From: Aphelocoma coerulescens
Taxonomy: Eukaryota > Chordata > Aves > Passeriformes > Corvidae
Length of the DNA stretch: 64,000 nt
Assembly: GCF_041296385.1 (NCBI RefSeq)
Contig: NC_091023.1
Location: 26,165,924-26,229,923 of the forward strand
Direction of reading: 5' to 3'
The first letter of the stretch is position 1. The number at the start of each line of letters is the position of its first letter. Below, piece by piece: positions 50,261 through 64,000 of this stretch. A model generated the notes under the pieces. The model searched no databases and had not been told where the DNA came from. It saw only the letters and a program-made list of their open reading frames with translations. Both the position numbers and the translations under genes were made by a program.

Positions 50261-53200
50261 CAGGATCCCTACAGCCCTGCACACACCTGCAAAGTGCTGC
50301 TGGACTCTCTGTTTGGATGAGTATATTTACATGCTGCTGCTAAAAATCATCACTCTGGGTTTCGTTAGTTTTACATTTAAGAAGTAAAACACTCTAAAAT
50401 GCCTGTGAACTCTGCATGTAGCACCCAGACTCAGAGCAGTTCTATGTGATGGTGACTGAAAAACTGTCCCGATCTCAAGGGTTTGGGTATTTCTGACCTG
50501 GTAAAATGAAATTTTTGCTTGCATTAATTTTGAAGAGATTTTCCTAGATGAAACTGAAATTCCATGTGAACATGATGAATTAATTACACACTTCCAAGTA
50601 CAAATCTATCTGGATCTTTGAGGCCAACCTTGTGGTCATCATGGATTGCAGGTGATTAACGTGCAAACTTCCTAATTCTGCTTTGAAAATCCATCACAGG
50701 AATCATGTGCTATAGAAAATACAATGGTTTATTTAGTCCCTAAAGTTCTTCATGTATGTGAGCCAATGGAAGATGGAATAGAAGATTCCATAGTATGAAT
50801 GGACTAAATAAAGTGCAAATTGACTTTACTAAATAAAAAAATAAAATGTGGTGTGATTCTCAGATGAATGTGTGATTCTCATTAATGTTGCAATAATAAT
50901 AAATTAAATCCAGGCAGAGGTAGACAATGGCTGGAGAGGGGGATGTGGAGATGAGGCTGAGATAGAGCTGGCAGCCCTTCCTTCCCTCAGGAAACCATCT
51001 CTGGAAGTGAGTGAATTTAAAATCGGAACAGGCAGGTAATGCAGGTGTACCCAGTGATTTCTGCCCTCTCAACAGAGACCATTTTCTCCAATCCACAGAT
51101 CCTCTCCCACCAAAGACTTTTCTTCTCTGGCAGATGTTGAGCAGATGTTTTTTATTATAAACAGATGGGAAAGACTTTTCAATTACCAATTATTCAAAGT
51201 AACAAAGAGGCCTGTTGCCTAATTTAGAGATGACATTGAAATAATATTTATGTACATTAAAAATACCATTCAAATAATATTATCCATCTGGATTATATTA
51301 AAATTATCACTCTATTTGTCATATTTGAAATGTTATCCTATTAGTCCAATCTGAGAGACTGGACCTGTCATCTGGACCTATCTGGAGTAGACTGGAGGTG
51401 CAGATTCTAAAGGCATCCCACCACTCTGATCTACAATTTCAGCTTCTGCAGGAGGGTCTGTGAGGCAGCACAGCCAATAAACTGCATTTTCAGCTCCACT
51501 GCTTACAGTAGTCAATATTAATTACATAAAATTTTGGAATTTATTTTAATAAGCACTGACTTGAGTGTGAAGAAGAGAGAGAGAGAGGAGAAAAGGTCAC
51601 GAAACAATTAGAAAATGTCAGTCAAGACGGAACTCCCTGTACCTCATTGAGATTACCCAAGACACTCACAAGGTCATAGTGAAGGAAGCCAGAATTATCC
51701 AGTTAGAAAAAATTCAAATGTTCTAAGTTTTCTTCGTGTTGCCTCTTTCAAATGTGTTAAATCTCAGGATCATGTTGGTCTAACACTAAATGAAGCCTTT
51801 GTTTATTCATTGACCTTGGTGATGGAGTGAAGAAAGCCAATGGCTTTTCTAGCAGCAGTGGTACTTCTATTTTACCTGCAGAATCCCCAAACAGCTCAGT
51901 GATTCTATAGGGCTTATCCTACAGCACTGCCTTTTTCAAGCTTCTCCACAGAAAATCTTCCATCTTACAAAATAACCCTCGACCTGGATAACACTCAGAA
52001 GGATGAGGAAATAAAGCTTGTTCAGAAGCTAAATAAATAACAGGGGATTAATTTTTCTTTCAGGTTTACCATTCTTGCATCTGTTATTGTTTGGAATATT
52101 TTGAAGGGGGGGAAAAAAAGGCGATGTATTTCCCTGTAACCTCTTCACTAACACTCCTGCTACCATCACTCAATTATTTCAGTACTGCCAAAGCCCTCTA
52201 ATGTTTTTACAGGCATTGAGAATCCCGTGTATTCTCCCTCCCCCCAGTCACCAGTGGGACCAAAAGCTTTGTGTGACCAAAGGAAGTCACAGAAAGGGAC
52301 CAATCATTCAGTGCCCGACCATTCCCATCAGTGCCTCCGGCAACTGTACTTGTTTGATTTTCAGCAGATTTCTTTTTCAAATGGTAAAACAAGAACAGAT
52401 TTTCCTCTTAATTCCTGTTTGATTGCAGGGGGAATTCGTGTCAAAGGATATTCCTGGAGATTCAAATGAGCTGTTAGAAATGATGTCTCCTAAAGTGTTT
52501 AGAAAACATACAAACAATGCACATTTTTTGGGATTCTTTGTCAGGGCAGATGCAACAATAGACCTCAGGAAAGATGAGCAGATGTTATTCTGCACACTCT
52601 TCATTTCAGAGGCTTTAGAAATTCATGAGGTCTTTTGTAGGTTTTATGAATCTTCTAATAACAGTGCAGCTGTTCCATTCAGAACCCAAACTTGTCTTCA
52701 GACGTTTACTTGCATCTGCAGATGTCGAAGGAATGGCCACATTTGACAGGTTTTCAAGATATTCTTTCCAAAGGCTACCAGGCAGTGCCTGTGAACTCTG
52801 TCTTTCCCTCCTCCCACGCCCTGGATTCTGCTGTTCCGTGGCTGGAATCATTTGGTAATTCAGTGTTACATTGCCTTCATCCCTTTGACGTAGAGATCTC
52901 AAAGACAATTCAACTTTCTCAGAATATTTCCACTTTCTACGTGGGCAGCATTATGATTATTTTCCAATTTTATGAAAATAACCATTGAAGCTGTCAACAG
53001 CAGTGCAGAAACTCATGTACTGCCACACACGAGTGTGTTCTCATTACATTCTGGTCAGGCAAGACAAGTCACACTGCAGAGAGTTTCACTGGGAAACGTG
53101 GATTTGATCAACAAATGCACTGTGCTGAAGCTGACTCGATTGCTCAGAGCCAAGCTGTTTTACACCAATCCTCCCCTGACAGAACCACCGTCCCTTCTGG

Positions 53201-56200
53201 TTTGTGAATGTCCAGATGGAATATTTAGATCTTTGCTCATTCTGCATTTTTGTTGTCTCACCTTGCATTCACTTTAAATTCACTGAGAGGTTTATTTAGC
53301 TCTTTATTCTCCTGCTAACCTTGAAAAATGTTGCTTACTCTTATTCATGTCATAGCTGCTGTAGCAATTCCATGGTATTACCCAGAAGAAAAACAGACAT
53401 TTCCAATATTGTGCTTGGCTCCTCTCCGAAGGTAGGACAGTACCTCACAAGCTTCTATCTCTTCTCTATGGCTTGAAAATACCCTTCAGTTGCCTCTAGT
53501 GCTCCCTGAAGGTGGCCAGTCGTCCCTCTGGATGCAAAGCATCAGAGTGGTCATTCATCCAACACAGGAACCACGCAACTGAATTCCTTTGGTACGTCGT
53601 AGTATCAATTTACTTTAACAACAGTAACATCTATAGAACCAAAAATATTTGCAGTTTGCATCCAGTGTACTTACTCCTCAAATGAGAACTTATCCGCCAT
53701 GTGTGTTAAGTACTGGCAGTAGCAGTGTACAGGTAAGTACTCACTAATAAGTGTGAACTGAATTCCTGAACACAGAAGAGAGATGGAAGAAAACACACAA
53801 TTCACTTAACAGGAAGAGTTGCTTTCAGAAAAATGTTGTGAGGTGAAACAGGCTTGGTTTTGCCATGGAAGACAAAATGATAGTGCTTCACTTGAAATAA
53901 GAGCAGAACTAATGCCGTAATTAAATAACTGAATAAGAGCAGAACTAATGCTGGCCTGTGGCAGCACTGAAGCCTGTGAAGAGCATCAAACTTGGGATGG
54001 GATTAAGGTGATCTCAGTTCAAAGGAGGGACAGACCCTAAGGATAGAATGTGCCACAGAGCAATTTAAACAGTGGTTGGGCAGGTCCTGACAGAATTTGA
54101 ATGTGCAGACAAAAGCACTGAGTGTCAGTGAGTGAGAAGTCTCACCCTGGGTTTCCCCAGCAACCTTACTTTTCCTGGAAATAAAAACCAGGGCAGCAAG
54201 TGCACAGAGGAAGAAGCCCTGGTTCCTGTGCCTCCCAGAGAAGGAAGTTTGGTCAGCCTGATGATTAAAAATAGAAGAAAGAAGTAGAACAACAGAAAAA
54301 GAACATGAGCTGGGACTTCAGCTGGGGCCTGATCAAAGAGCTGAACTGAGTCTGGGGGCGGTCAGAGGGCAGATCCCCACTCTTCCTTCCTTCCTGCCTC
54401 CCAGTGAGTCAGAGATGATTCCCCCCCCCCGTGACACTCTCCCACCTTGCCATCCCGTGGGGTGTTGTTTTTGCTGTAGTGAGTTATCCATTAAAAATCA
54501 GGAAAAGCCAAGCTGCTCTGCAGGGAGGTGACACTGCAGGTCACAGCTACCCCGTGCAGCCTCGGCTCTGCTTTCAGCTTGTCACAAAGATCCCTGTGCA
54601 GAGTCCACTGAGGACACGATGTCCCAACAAGCACTGCAGCTACAGAGATCCAGAGGAAATGTGCTAAAGGAATGAGAGGAAATCTGACAACTAGTACTTC
54701 CTATATTCCTAGATCTTCTACACAGAGGAGCAAGCTGCCAGGTGGCATGTTGGACTGCATTCCCAGCTGGGAATAGACTGACATGCTGCTATTTTGTGTT
54801 TCCCTGAATCCCAAAGGATACTAGCTGAAATGGTAACTATTCTGATTAACATTCACTTCATGATTGCAGAATAAAGGAAAACAGCTTTTCTTTCTCCTCT
54901 AAAGACAGTCCCTTCTCATTAGAGTTTGGGATGTCCATATGTTTTCCAAACTCAGGCTGCAGCTCGGCATATGGAATTGCTGGTAATAGCTTTTACATCT
55001 AATTATTTGAAGATACTTAGGCTAATGAAATTATTTTGAAGAGATATCCAGAGTTTGCCAGAGATATCTGACTGTGTCACTGAGGTGGGAGATGAACAGC
55101 TGAGCTGCCTCCTGGTAGGTCCCATGTAGAGACCAGGAATTTGAGGAAAGACACATGTAATGGTTTTTAGTGATCAGAAATTTGTAAGAGCTTTTGTGCA
55201 CTTCTGGGCCCCTTTCCTTTACACGCCACAATCACCAAACACTTTGCAGCACTTGGAGAGGACAAAGCAAATACGTGAGCTTTCTGTTAAATCCTGAACG
55301 TGAGGCAGTGCTTCCAGAGCTCAGGATGGGCAGGAATGGGAGGCAGAGCTGGTGCTCTCCTGCAGATCTACACTTGCTCCCTTCCTCCTCAGCCCTGATG
55401 TGGCTGACACACTCCTGTCTCTAACTGCTTCTTCCAGACACTCCAGGAAGTTCAGTGCTTGGAAGGAGAGTGGTGCTAGACAAGCTGAGACTCTCTTTCT
55501 TCAAATACCCTGGAAAATATCTCACAGACATTCCTCTCTGGATGCAGAACAGGACACAGCACGGATTATTCTGTTGTGTCTGTGCAACTCTTGACTTGCA
55601 ACATAATTTAAAATCTGAAGGCATCTCCAGGCAATAAAAGGATACTATTCCATAAAATGGGCTGGCAGTGTTTCAGTGATAATATAAGGAGATTAATCTC
55701 ACCAAGAGGTTACACATTCAGCCGCAGACCCAAGTGAAAGTGCTGGTATTTGACGAGAACACCACAAGCAGAAAGCTGTCAGCCAGTCTATCACCAAAAC
55801 AAGCAGCAACCACATCAGGCTACTTTTAAAATATCAGGGCCCCTTAAAAACAATCTTCCAAATCTGAAGCCAATGAACAAGAACCATGCAGCTGGGGCAG
55901 TTCAGTTCCTGCAGCTGTGGCAGGCGAGCGCTGGCCGAAGCCCTGGCAATGACTGCCCTGGGGTCCCCTCTTACGAGAGCCAGATGCTACCACTGCCTGC
56001 CTGGGGGAAGCAGGACAAGAGAAAAGGGAAATTAGGAATCTCAAAAATGCCTTTACTTGTATAAAAAACCCCAGGAGACTTTACCTTTATGCTTCCAATG
56101 CTTATTTTTTCTTTCTAAGAATTAAACCCTTGATATACTAATGAAAGGCCTGAAAATGTTTGTAGCTTCAAAGGGCTTTGTCCTGACTTTATTTTGGTGT

Positions 56201-59200
56201 AATAAGTATTGGCAAAGCTACTCTATAATTTTGATTTTTTAAAAAATAAATCTATAAATAAGCAAGTGTGGTTGATGAAGCAAAACTGCGTTTCCAGCAG
56301 AGGCATACGCTCAACCACAGAATAATAAAGAAACAAAAGACTTGATCCAGAACTTTCCAAAACATGTTGTCATGGTGCCTAGGGGCTTCAGCTGCTGGCT
56401 CCAGTCCTCTTCCCTTTGCAGCCAGCTCCAGAGGAACTCCCCTTTCCAGTGCAATCAAACCCAGATTGACTGGTTTTTGGAAGGGACTTATTTTTATCAC
56501 TCCCTTTCATTTCAGGCATTTCCCCAATCCCAGACTTGCCGTCTCTCCCAGCCGGCCCCAGAGGAAGGCCCTGTCCTGCCTGGGCTGGGCACAGTCTCTG
56601 CCCGGGATGGAAGCCACAGCTGCTGTTCCGCACACTATTTTTAGATCCAACATTTTCTTGAGAAAACGCCTGAAGGATTCATTAAGGCAGCTTTTCCTCT
56701 CTGATCCATGCTGCCACATCGGGTACAGCTGGAGCGGGTATCCTCAGAGAGTAGGGCTCCATCCAGTGTCTGCCGGATGAGTTACTGAAAGCTCTGCTTA
56801 CATTTTTAAATTAAACCTCAGAGACTGTGCTTCCACTCCGAAGGAAAGTCACACTCTTCAGTAATAGAACCAGTACTAACAACTGGAACAGAATTCTCAG
56901 CACAATTCTTGGCTGGTTTGCCTGACAAGCAAACATCCTGGGATGCTTCCAGCTCTTCCAGACCTGTTTTCATTCAGACAAGGCTGGAGAGAGAATGTGA
57001 TCCTGTTATGAGCAATAGGCGATCAGACATTTTCAAGACAAGCCTTTCAAAAATAGACCACAGTGACATTCTTGGGTTTGAATTGTTGGGTTTTTTGGCA
57101 AAATATGCCTTTTGAGATTATCAGACACAGGATTTTATCGTGTTGCTTTAAATAAGTGAGTCTAAGCGTAAGGACGTGCACAGCATTGTTAAGCACAGCC
57201 TCCAGGTTCCTACCTTCCCTTGAAAAATACTCTTTGGCGTTTTGGTATCTAAAAGCTTGTTTCTGGAGTGAATATTGGGATGTTCTAAACCACACTCCAA
57301 TACAATCAGGTATATCCCGGTCTGAAAACACTGCTGTCAGCAGAATAAAACTGGATAAGCGTATTTATCTACATGAGAAATTGCCCTTTAATCTTAGTTC
57401 CACCCCGTAGAATGTAGGTTGCATCTTAAGCTGTTCTGTGCTGTCGGAATAGGTGAAAGGAAGCTCCTTTGTACTCCTCATCTCTCATGCACAGAGCATT
57501 AGCACGTGCAATTAGGCATGACATTTGGGTAAATATTGCTTGTGTTAACAGCCAAAGCACCCAGGAGGCAGTGAGCAGCGAGCAGGGAAAGGAAGGGGAA
57601 CAAAGCCCTGCCGAGGCAGAGTTTTGTGCTGGCAAAAGAAACACACAAGTCTGTGGATTATCATTTTCACCTCCACCCAGACTAAATTCCTGATATATTG
57701 TCAGTCGTACTTACTCACTTTCTGTGAGTATTACTCTTCCTATTCAGCATTAACCTGAATTCTCAGGCATCTTATAAAACCCCAGCTACTTCCTGCTTTT
57801 GATATCCTGATTTTCTTAATTTGTATGTACAAAATACTCATATTCACCAATTTTATTTAACAGTGAACAGTTCAATACTAAAGAGGGGATGTTCCTGTTA
57901 AAAATATGCACAGAGACACAACAAAAGTGCAAAACTAATATCTGCATCAACAGATTTGCTGCTAGGCACCATATTGGTTTAAAGGTTGTGTACTCTGACA
58001 CCATCATTCCGTCACCAAGGGCTGGACTGTAATCCCTTCATGCTTGCTGGGAATTCACACCCTGGGGATTTTCTGCCATTAATTACAGTTGGGTTACTCA
58101 GCGCCAAGGCTCTGGGCAGCGGCTGTGCTCAGATCTAGGTTACTGGGGCTCGGCTCTAAGGTCTTTTCAAAGAACAAAAGATACAGGTTGCAGTCAATTC
58201 CAAACTAAAAACTGCTTTGGTTTATCTTTAAAAGTGACACAAAGAAAGAATATTTTATCAGCGCATTAAGAAAACGTCCAAACGTTCCCCAAAGGTATCC
58301 AAATTACCCTGTATGTGAATGATCTGCTGTTTTGGTTGCTCAGGGTTTGTACTGTGAAACCACAGTAGATTTAAGACTGAACGGTTTAAATGCCCTGTTC
58401 AGTGCTTTCAGAGCAGAGGCTGCTGGAGCTGCGAAGCCCAGCCCTCGTGGCTGGGTCTCCTGCTGAGGGTGGCCCAGGAAGCCCAGCCACTCCTTTCCAA
58501 TGGCCAATTTGCAAAGCTGTGCTCAGCTATAAAAGGGACTGAGACATTTTTTCTTTTGTGGCTCCCAGATGTTTTGAGGTAAGTTTTGAACATTACATAT
58601 TGCATCCATATTTATATTTTAAATAAAAACACACAAAAAATTTTAAAATAAAACTTCTTGCTGGCTGCTGGAGATGATTAACAGTGTGTAAACACTGCAG
58701 ATTGATAGACACTGGGCTTTCATTTTTCATTCTGGTCAGTCTTGCATAAACTTTGCTTTTAGCTTTGTTTTAATCAGTTATGACTTTGATCTTCTTTCTA
58801 TTTGTAAAAGTAAGCTCTAGTACCACCACCACCTTCAGCTCCAATTGCCGAGATGGCACACCATCACAGAGAAGGCCTGGTGTCAGAACACATAAGGTCA
58901 ATATATATTATCACATTCATAAACTGTGGGTGTTTAAAAGTCATAAGCTTTTTTCCTGTTAAACCTGGCCTTTTGGATGTGGGGAGCAGTGGGCACTACA
59001 AGCTGGTCACACTGATGCCCAGGCATACTTCAAGGCATCAACACCATCATTTTTGTGTCTGAGGGCTGAGGACGCTGGGATGAACCTCCCTGGGAAGTGC
59101 ACATGCATTTTCAAAATGCTGTTATTGGGATCCTTCACCAAAGATTCTTAAAATACCTGCTCTGTCATGCAAGAAGATGAAATGTAAAAAATTTATAACT

Positions 59201-62200
59201 CTTGCTTTTTACTTTAGAGAAAACGGTATCCAAAGGTGAAAGCAAACACAGAGCTATTTTCTTTCAGAGAAGTTGTTCCTACTGGCTTTCACTGCAGAAT
59301 CGGATTTCATTGCAGAATCCTTAATGGCCATTTGATGGACTTGCAACAATGAATGAGTTTAGGATTGAGACATCATTTCATTTCATTTCATACCAAACTC
59401 CTGGTTATTCTCGGATTTCACAAGTGTCTTGAAATTTTTCTGAGCTCTCAGAGTGGGAGTAAAAGCCTCATTTTCTGCAAACACCTGAAGAAGTTCTTGC
59501 AGAATTCCACCAAGCAGCCACGGGTAACATGAACTCCCCTTTTCAGCTGATTTGTCTCTGTTTAGAAACTCGCATGTGCAAATCTCGTCCATGGCACATC
59601 TCCAGCACCATCTGCTCCCATGTCTCCAGAGCACAGGCAGCGAGGAGCTCTGACAACTGAGGCTGGAACATACGGCGTGTTTATAGCACAGAGTCACTGC
59701 ACACAAGTAGGCCTTGAAGGAGGGTGAGATGGTTTGCACTGTCCTTTCACATCCATTTTAGTATTTTCTGCTGTTTTGGTTGAGTACTTTGGCTGTCGAA
59801 TTTAAAACTCGGCAAAAAGAAAATAATTCCTTGATGTTTGTCTGAAAAAACAACACACATGTTTTCAAGCTTCCGCTTTGTGTGGAAAAAGACAACAGAA
59901 CCACTATTTTTAATGCTTGAATATGTACGTCCAAATTATTTTGGTACAGGAAATCATTTGAAGAGTTACAGAACATTTGGGTTGTGCAGAATGGAGCTCT
60001 CCTGCCCTAGCTGTGGCTCTGCATTTAGCAGAGGAAAGGGGTGGACTGTCTCTGCATGGACACCTTGCTGTGCAGCCTCTGGAATCCCCACCACGGAGAT
60101 CACTGTTTTGCACAGGAGGGAGCTCCAGAGTCACCCCTTGGGCAAGGCAAGGCCAGCTGAGCTGCTCATTGTCCTGTGGTAGCTGCCAGAGACATAAGCA
60201 ACAAATAAAGCATTCCCTGTCCCTTATCATGTGCCCAACTCGTGAGCCCAGCCCTGCCCTCCCAGAGGAGAGCCATGGAAAATATGGATGATGCATGACA
60301 AACTACAGTTCTGCCTTGTTTGGTGCCCTACTGAAGGCCACGTTTGTTCTTGAACAACCACTCAAATCCCACGTTTAAGATCATGAGAGTGGGAGAACGC
60401 TGTTAATGTGAGAGAGATCCATTCTATTCATTCTTTCAGAGCTTCTTCCACAGCATTTTTCGACTGTGACAAAAACATTGCTTGGATTCTCCCAGAAAAA
60501 TATATGGCTTCCAATAGTAAAAGGGTTGTTTAGAGAAAGACATTATTTCTACAGCGGCCATCAGTTGTTATAGGTGGTGATTTCACAGCACATGGAGAAG
60601 GAACAAGGAAAGACAGCCAGCAGCTCTGCAGGCAACGTGGCCAGCCCAGGGCAGATGTGGCACCTCTGTGAGCACCTGGGGGCTCAGAGGGAATGCTCAT
60701 TTTCTCCGCAAAACTTCCGTACCTGGCACACAGAGCTGCACTCCAAACAACATGTGGCATCTGTTCTAGCATGGAATTAGATAAAAAAACAAAGTTGGGA
60801 GAAAGTTGGGTACATGAACTACCTGTGTGTCTGCTCACTACTGTTGAGTTTGGCCAAACCTATTGGGAACTGGGAGCAGTGAAAAACCAGTATTTACAAG
60901 CTTCTGGAACAGCTCCATTCTTTAATCATTTCTAAGCTCCAAGTAAGCAAGAAAGGACAAATGAACAGCTCTGACAACATACTGACTGACAACGTGTTAA
61001 CATTTTTAAAGCACTCCAAGGGCGCCTTCCAAATAGGTTTTGGAAGGTGAAAGAAATGAACAGAATGCGGTGTGTGCAGCCAGAAGTACCGTGTGATGGC
61101 AGCTTCAGCGATTCTTCTGCAGTACTGAACATTCTTTGACTTGCAGAAACTTAAACAATCTGTCTCTGAAGAAATAGCTCCAGGATGTTGCGACAGGAAG
61201 GAAATGTACTGTGTAAATGCTGGAGCATCTCATGGAGCTGAGAGATGCTGTGCCTAAGGAAAACTGATTAGGAAACATTTAAGTAATACACGTGTCCAAA
61301 GAACAGAATCGACATGCTCCAAAACACAGAAAGCTGATAAAGTGGAAATTACAACAAGACATGCATCTGCTACCCTGTGTCCATTGCAAAGTCACCTGAC
61401 GTGACTCTATTTGCAGTGTGAGCTGCAATGTAGCAAAGTACAACCACAAACAGGCCCTTCACTGTGCCCTAATATTAATTTTTATGTTTAATCAACCAGC
61501 AGTGAATTCCAGGAATAACATCTTCCAGGGGCTGTCCAGGTTAATTCCTAAAGCAGAGCAGGAAGGAGCAAAGAGCAAGTGCTCCATGACCAGTTCTGGG
61601 GCTGGCCAAGGCCAGTCCTCACTACATTCCAAGCAAGGAACAAAATTAAATGCACTTGGAAACTCAATTTGACAGCTGTGAGCACTGCTCTGTGAATGCT
61701 GGAAAGGGACCATTTTGTCCCTAAGGAAGATCCTGAGTTTCTTGTAGGTGTTGAACTGTAAATGTTGAAACTGCATTGAGCAATGGTGTCCAATGAAAAG
61801 GGAATTTATCCACTCTAGGCTCCAGCCAAAGCCTATAATTTTTCCTCAGAAAATTCCCTATTGATAGCACTCACAAGAGCTTTCCCACGTCGATATTTTT
61901 GACAATGCTGCTTCTATTATCAGAATTAAAAACACACCCATTTTTGCTATTGTGAGTGTTGCAACTACAAATTTATTCTTTCTATTAAACTGTCAGTAAC
62001 TTTTCACTGAAAATGTTCTCATCTTTCGGAATCTGGTTGCCTTCGTCTGAGCTGAAAAATAAGGGAAAATGATCCATTTGAGCTCCCAGGAATCACTAAC
62101 TTGGTGAAAAGTTTTCATGCTGTACAACCAGTGGTACATCTTCAAAATGCTCAGTTTACCCACCACCCGAGGCATGTGCAGAGGATGAAGTTTTCTACTT

Positions 62201-64000
62201 ATGTTCTAGCACTATCCACACATTTAGAAATGACATCTGACTCAAACTCACACAAACATCTAAGCAACAAGTTACTAACACATACATTGTGCTAACAAAC
62301 CAGCAAAAGGAGGGGGGGTGTTGGACTCTTTCTCCTGAAAAAGGAGGAACTGATACTCTGAGCAGGGCTTGAATTCCACACGCTCCTGGTCCTGGGGTTT
62401 GGCTTGACTTTTGCAGCCCTCGGTAGCATTTTAGCATTTTCTTACTCATTATACCTAAAAGGCATCTTACTGAAGCAGAAAAGTTCTGGAATCACTTGGG
62501 AAACAAAGTCTGTTGGCTTAAGCAGGAATTCTAAGAGCCAAGTAAAGTAAATCTGAAAGTGTGAAAAGCATGTAATACCTGAGACTGCCACCTTGTGTTA
62601 ATTCCAAGGGATTTGGGAGTCCTAACTGAGAGTTGGGTCCTGGGGCAGCTTCAGGAAGGCTCTGCCAGAAGCGCCATACGAAAATTCAGGTTATGTTTCA
62701 TTGATTGATTGTAATCCAGGTACCATTTGAAGTGAATAGTGAGTCACATCCATGACAGCTAACAGTCTATACACATGGCAGCCTACTACACTGGTGGGAA
62801 ATGGTGCCAAAATAACTAAGAGACAATTCCAAAACAAGCCAAGGCAGACCCGGATCCATATTTAGCTTTAAATTACAGAGTAGCAGGAAAAAATGCCAGG
62901 TTGTCAGCTTTTTATGCTTTACTCCATGGAATGCTGACAACAAGCAGGGCTGAATGGCTGGAAACCACAGTTGGGGCAGAGGGCAGGGCAGGGTTTGAAG
63001 AGAGCCAGAAAGCCCAAGTTTGGAGTCAGTACAGTGTGGAAGTTTAGGGAGTGGCCCAGCCCTCGCCAGGCAGTGTCTCTCCGAGGGGAAGGCACTGTCC
63101 CAGGCAGCTGGGGAGGCTCTCCAGCCAGGCTGAGCCCACTGCTGTGGCTCTGCTGTGTCCCAGGAAGGAGGGGATTGGGAGCACGTTCTGCAGCCAGCTG
63201 GAGGATGGCTGAAACCACCAGCAGCCACAGCAGCCACAGGAAAATCTCTTTAGACAAGCAGAACTAATGAAAGGAGCGAGGGCCGGCAGACAGTCGCTGC
63301 CAGTGCCAAGGTCTCTGAGGAGAGCCACACAGCTCCGACTCTGACCGACTGAGCTGACAGCCTGTATGACTTTCAAATTCTTGCATTAACAAAGACTTTT
63401 AACCATCACTTAGTGCTGTATGGTCTGGGAGAAGAAGAGGAGGGAACTGTGTCTTCAGATGGGTCCCACAAAGGCCTTTGGTACTTTCAGTTCTGCGGAG
63501 AATTGACATGCCCAGCCAGGGCATTAACTTCAGATCATTCAAGTTGATCGTAGATATTTACAGTCTTCTAAACGGCATATTCCAAGCATACAATTAGCAT
63601 GAGTCATTAATCCTCCCATCCCCTGACAGCACAGCCAGATCTCTGGTTTTCACATGAGGGAGTTGCAGTAGTCGTACACTTTGATAAGAAGAAATTAAGT
63701 ATTAAAAAAAAAGAAGAGGGTTTTTTTTTTGCTATTTAGCCACTTAACTACCGATAAACATACAATCCATGGCTGGGGTTGAAATCCTCATTCCCACTGG
63801 TGAGGGTACGGGCTACAGGCACCCCACAGCAACATTTTATTCAGGATGAAGGGTTCTGCACCTCAGATGGACTCTGCTCTGCAACGCTGACGTGGTGTCT
63901 GCCTGCAGAACCCAGCCCCAAAGCCACACGTCTGCTGAGGTGCCGCTCCAGAACAGCCCACAGACCCACACTGGGGATTTCCTAGGGAGTGATCCTGACC
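50261..64000. other. Intergenic, no gene recognised
   Basis: Mostly AT-rich. It contains a GA run at about 51574-51587, a repeated 20-mer at 53896-53951, a C10 tract at 54421-54430, a short TTCAT run near 59374-59390, and A/T tracts near 63700-63730. No protein-coding exon, tRNA or rRNA is recognised on either strand. Confidence 0.6.
53896..53951. repeat. Direct repeat of a 20-mer spaced by 36 bp
   Basis: AATAAGAGCAGAACTAATGC occurs at 53896-53915 and again at 53932-53951. It looks like a local duplication. Confidence 0.9.

Noticed and set aside
52423..52746. 107-codon plus-strand open frame with protein-like composition
   Set aside because: It reads plausibly but matches no family that I recognise, and no flanking exon or promoter was seen.

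Overview
The window is vertebrate nuclear DNA. It has large spliced introns with GT-AG boundaries, low gene density, one GC-rich CpG-island promoter, and a CR1-type LINE 3' tail. CR1 is the dominant avian/reptilian retroposon, so a bird is the best guess; a non-avian reptile is less likely. The species cannot be read from the sequence.

Positions 1 to about 18,800 hold the 5' two thirds of one minus-strand gene, recognised as ARHGEF26 (SGEF, the SH3-containing RhoG guanine-nucleotide exchange factor). Nine coding exons can be placed to the base, each with GT/AG boundaries and compatible phases: 17678-18568, 16252-16288, 14200-14345, 10843-10899, 8717-8877, 2652-2804, 2071-2200, 881-955 and 227-316. 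They give 580 codons: the long proline/serine-rich N-terminal region and essentially all of the Dbl-homology (DH) catalytic domain. The PH and SH3 exons must lie left of base 1. The gene starts inside a CpG island at about 17,750-19,260.

Positions about 19,260 to 64,000 (roughly 45 kb) lie upstream of ARHGEF26. I recognise no protein-coding exon, tRNA or rRNA there. The region holds old CR1 fragments (clearest at 24,905-25,038), three tandem arrays (22/44 bp at 28,739; 21 bp at 32,253; an 11-bp GC-rich minisatellite of 59 units at 39,498-40,145), two perfect 10-bp-stem hairpins and small CpG-rich patches (19,905-20,285; 38,930-39,130; 50,030-50,260) that could be regulatory or lncRNA promoters. 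In mammals the interval 5' of ARHGEF26, towards RAP2B/P2RY1, is also gene-poor, which fits.

No new multi-gene system was found. The strongest unexplained structure is the 11-bp minisatellite, which has a readable higher-order internal duplication and strong G-quadruplex potential. Long open frames through it on both strands are artefacts of a repeat that lacks stop codons.
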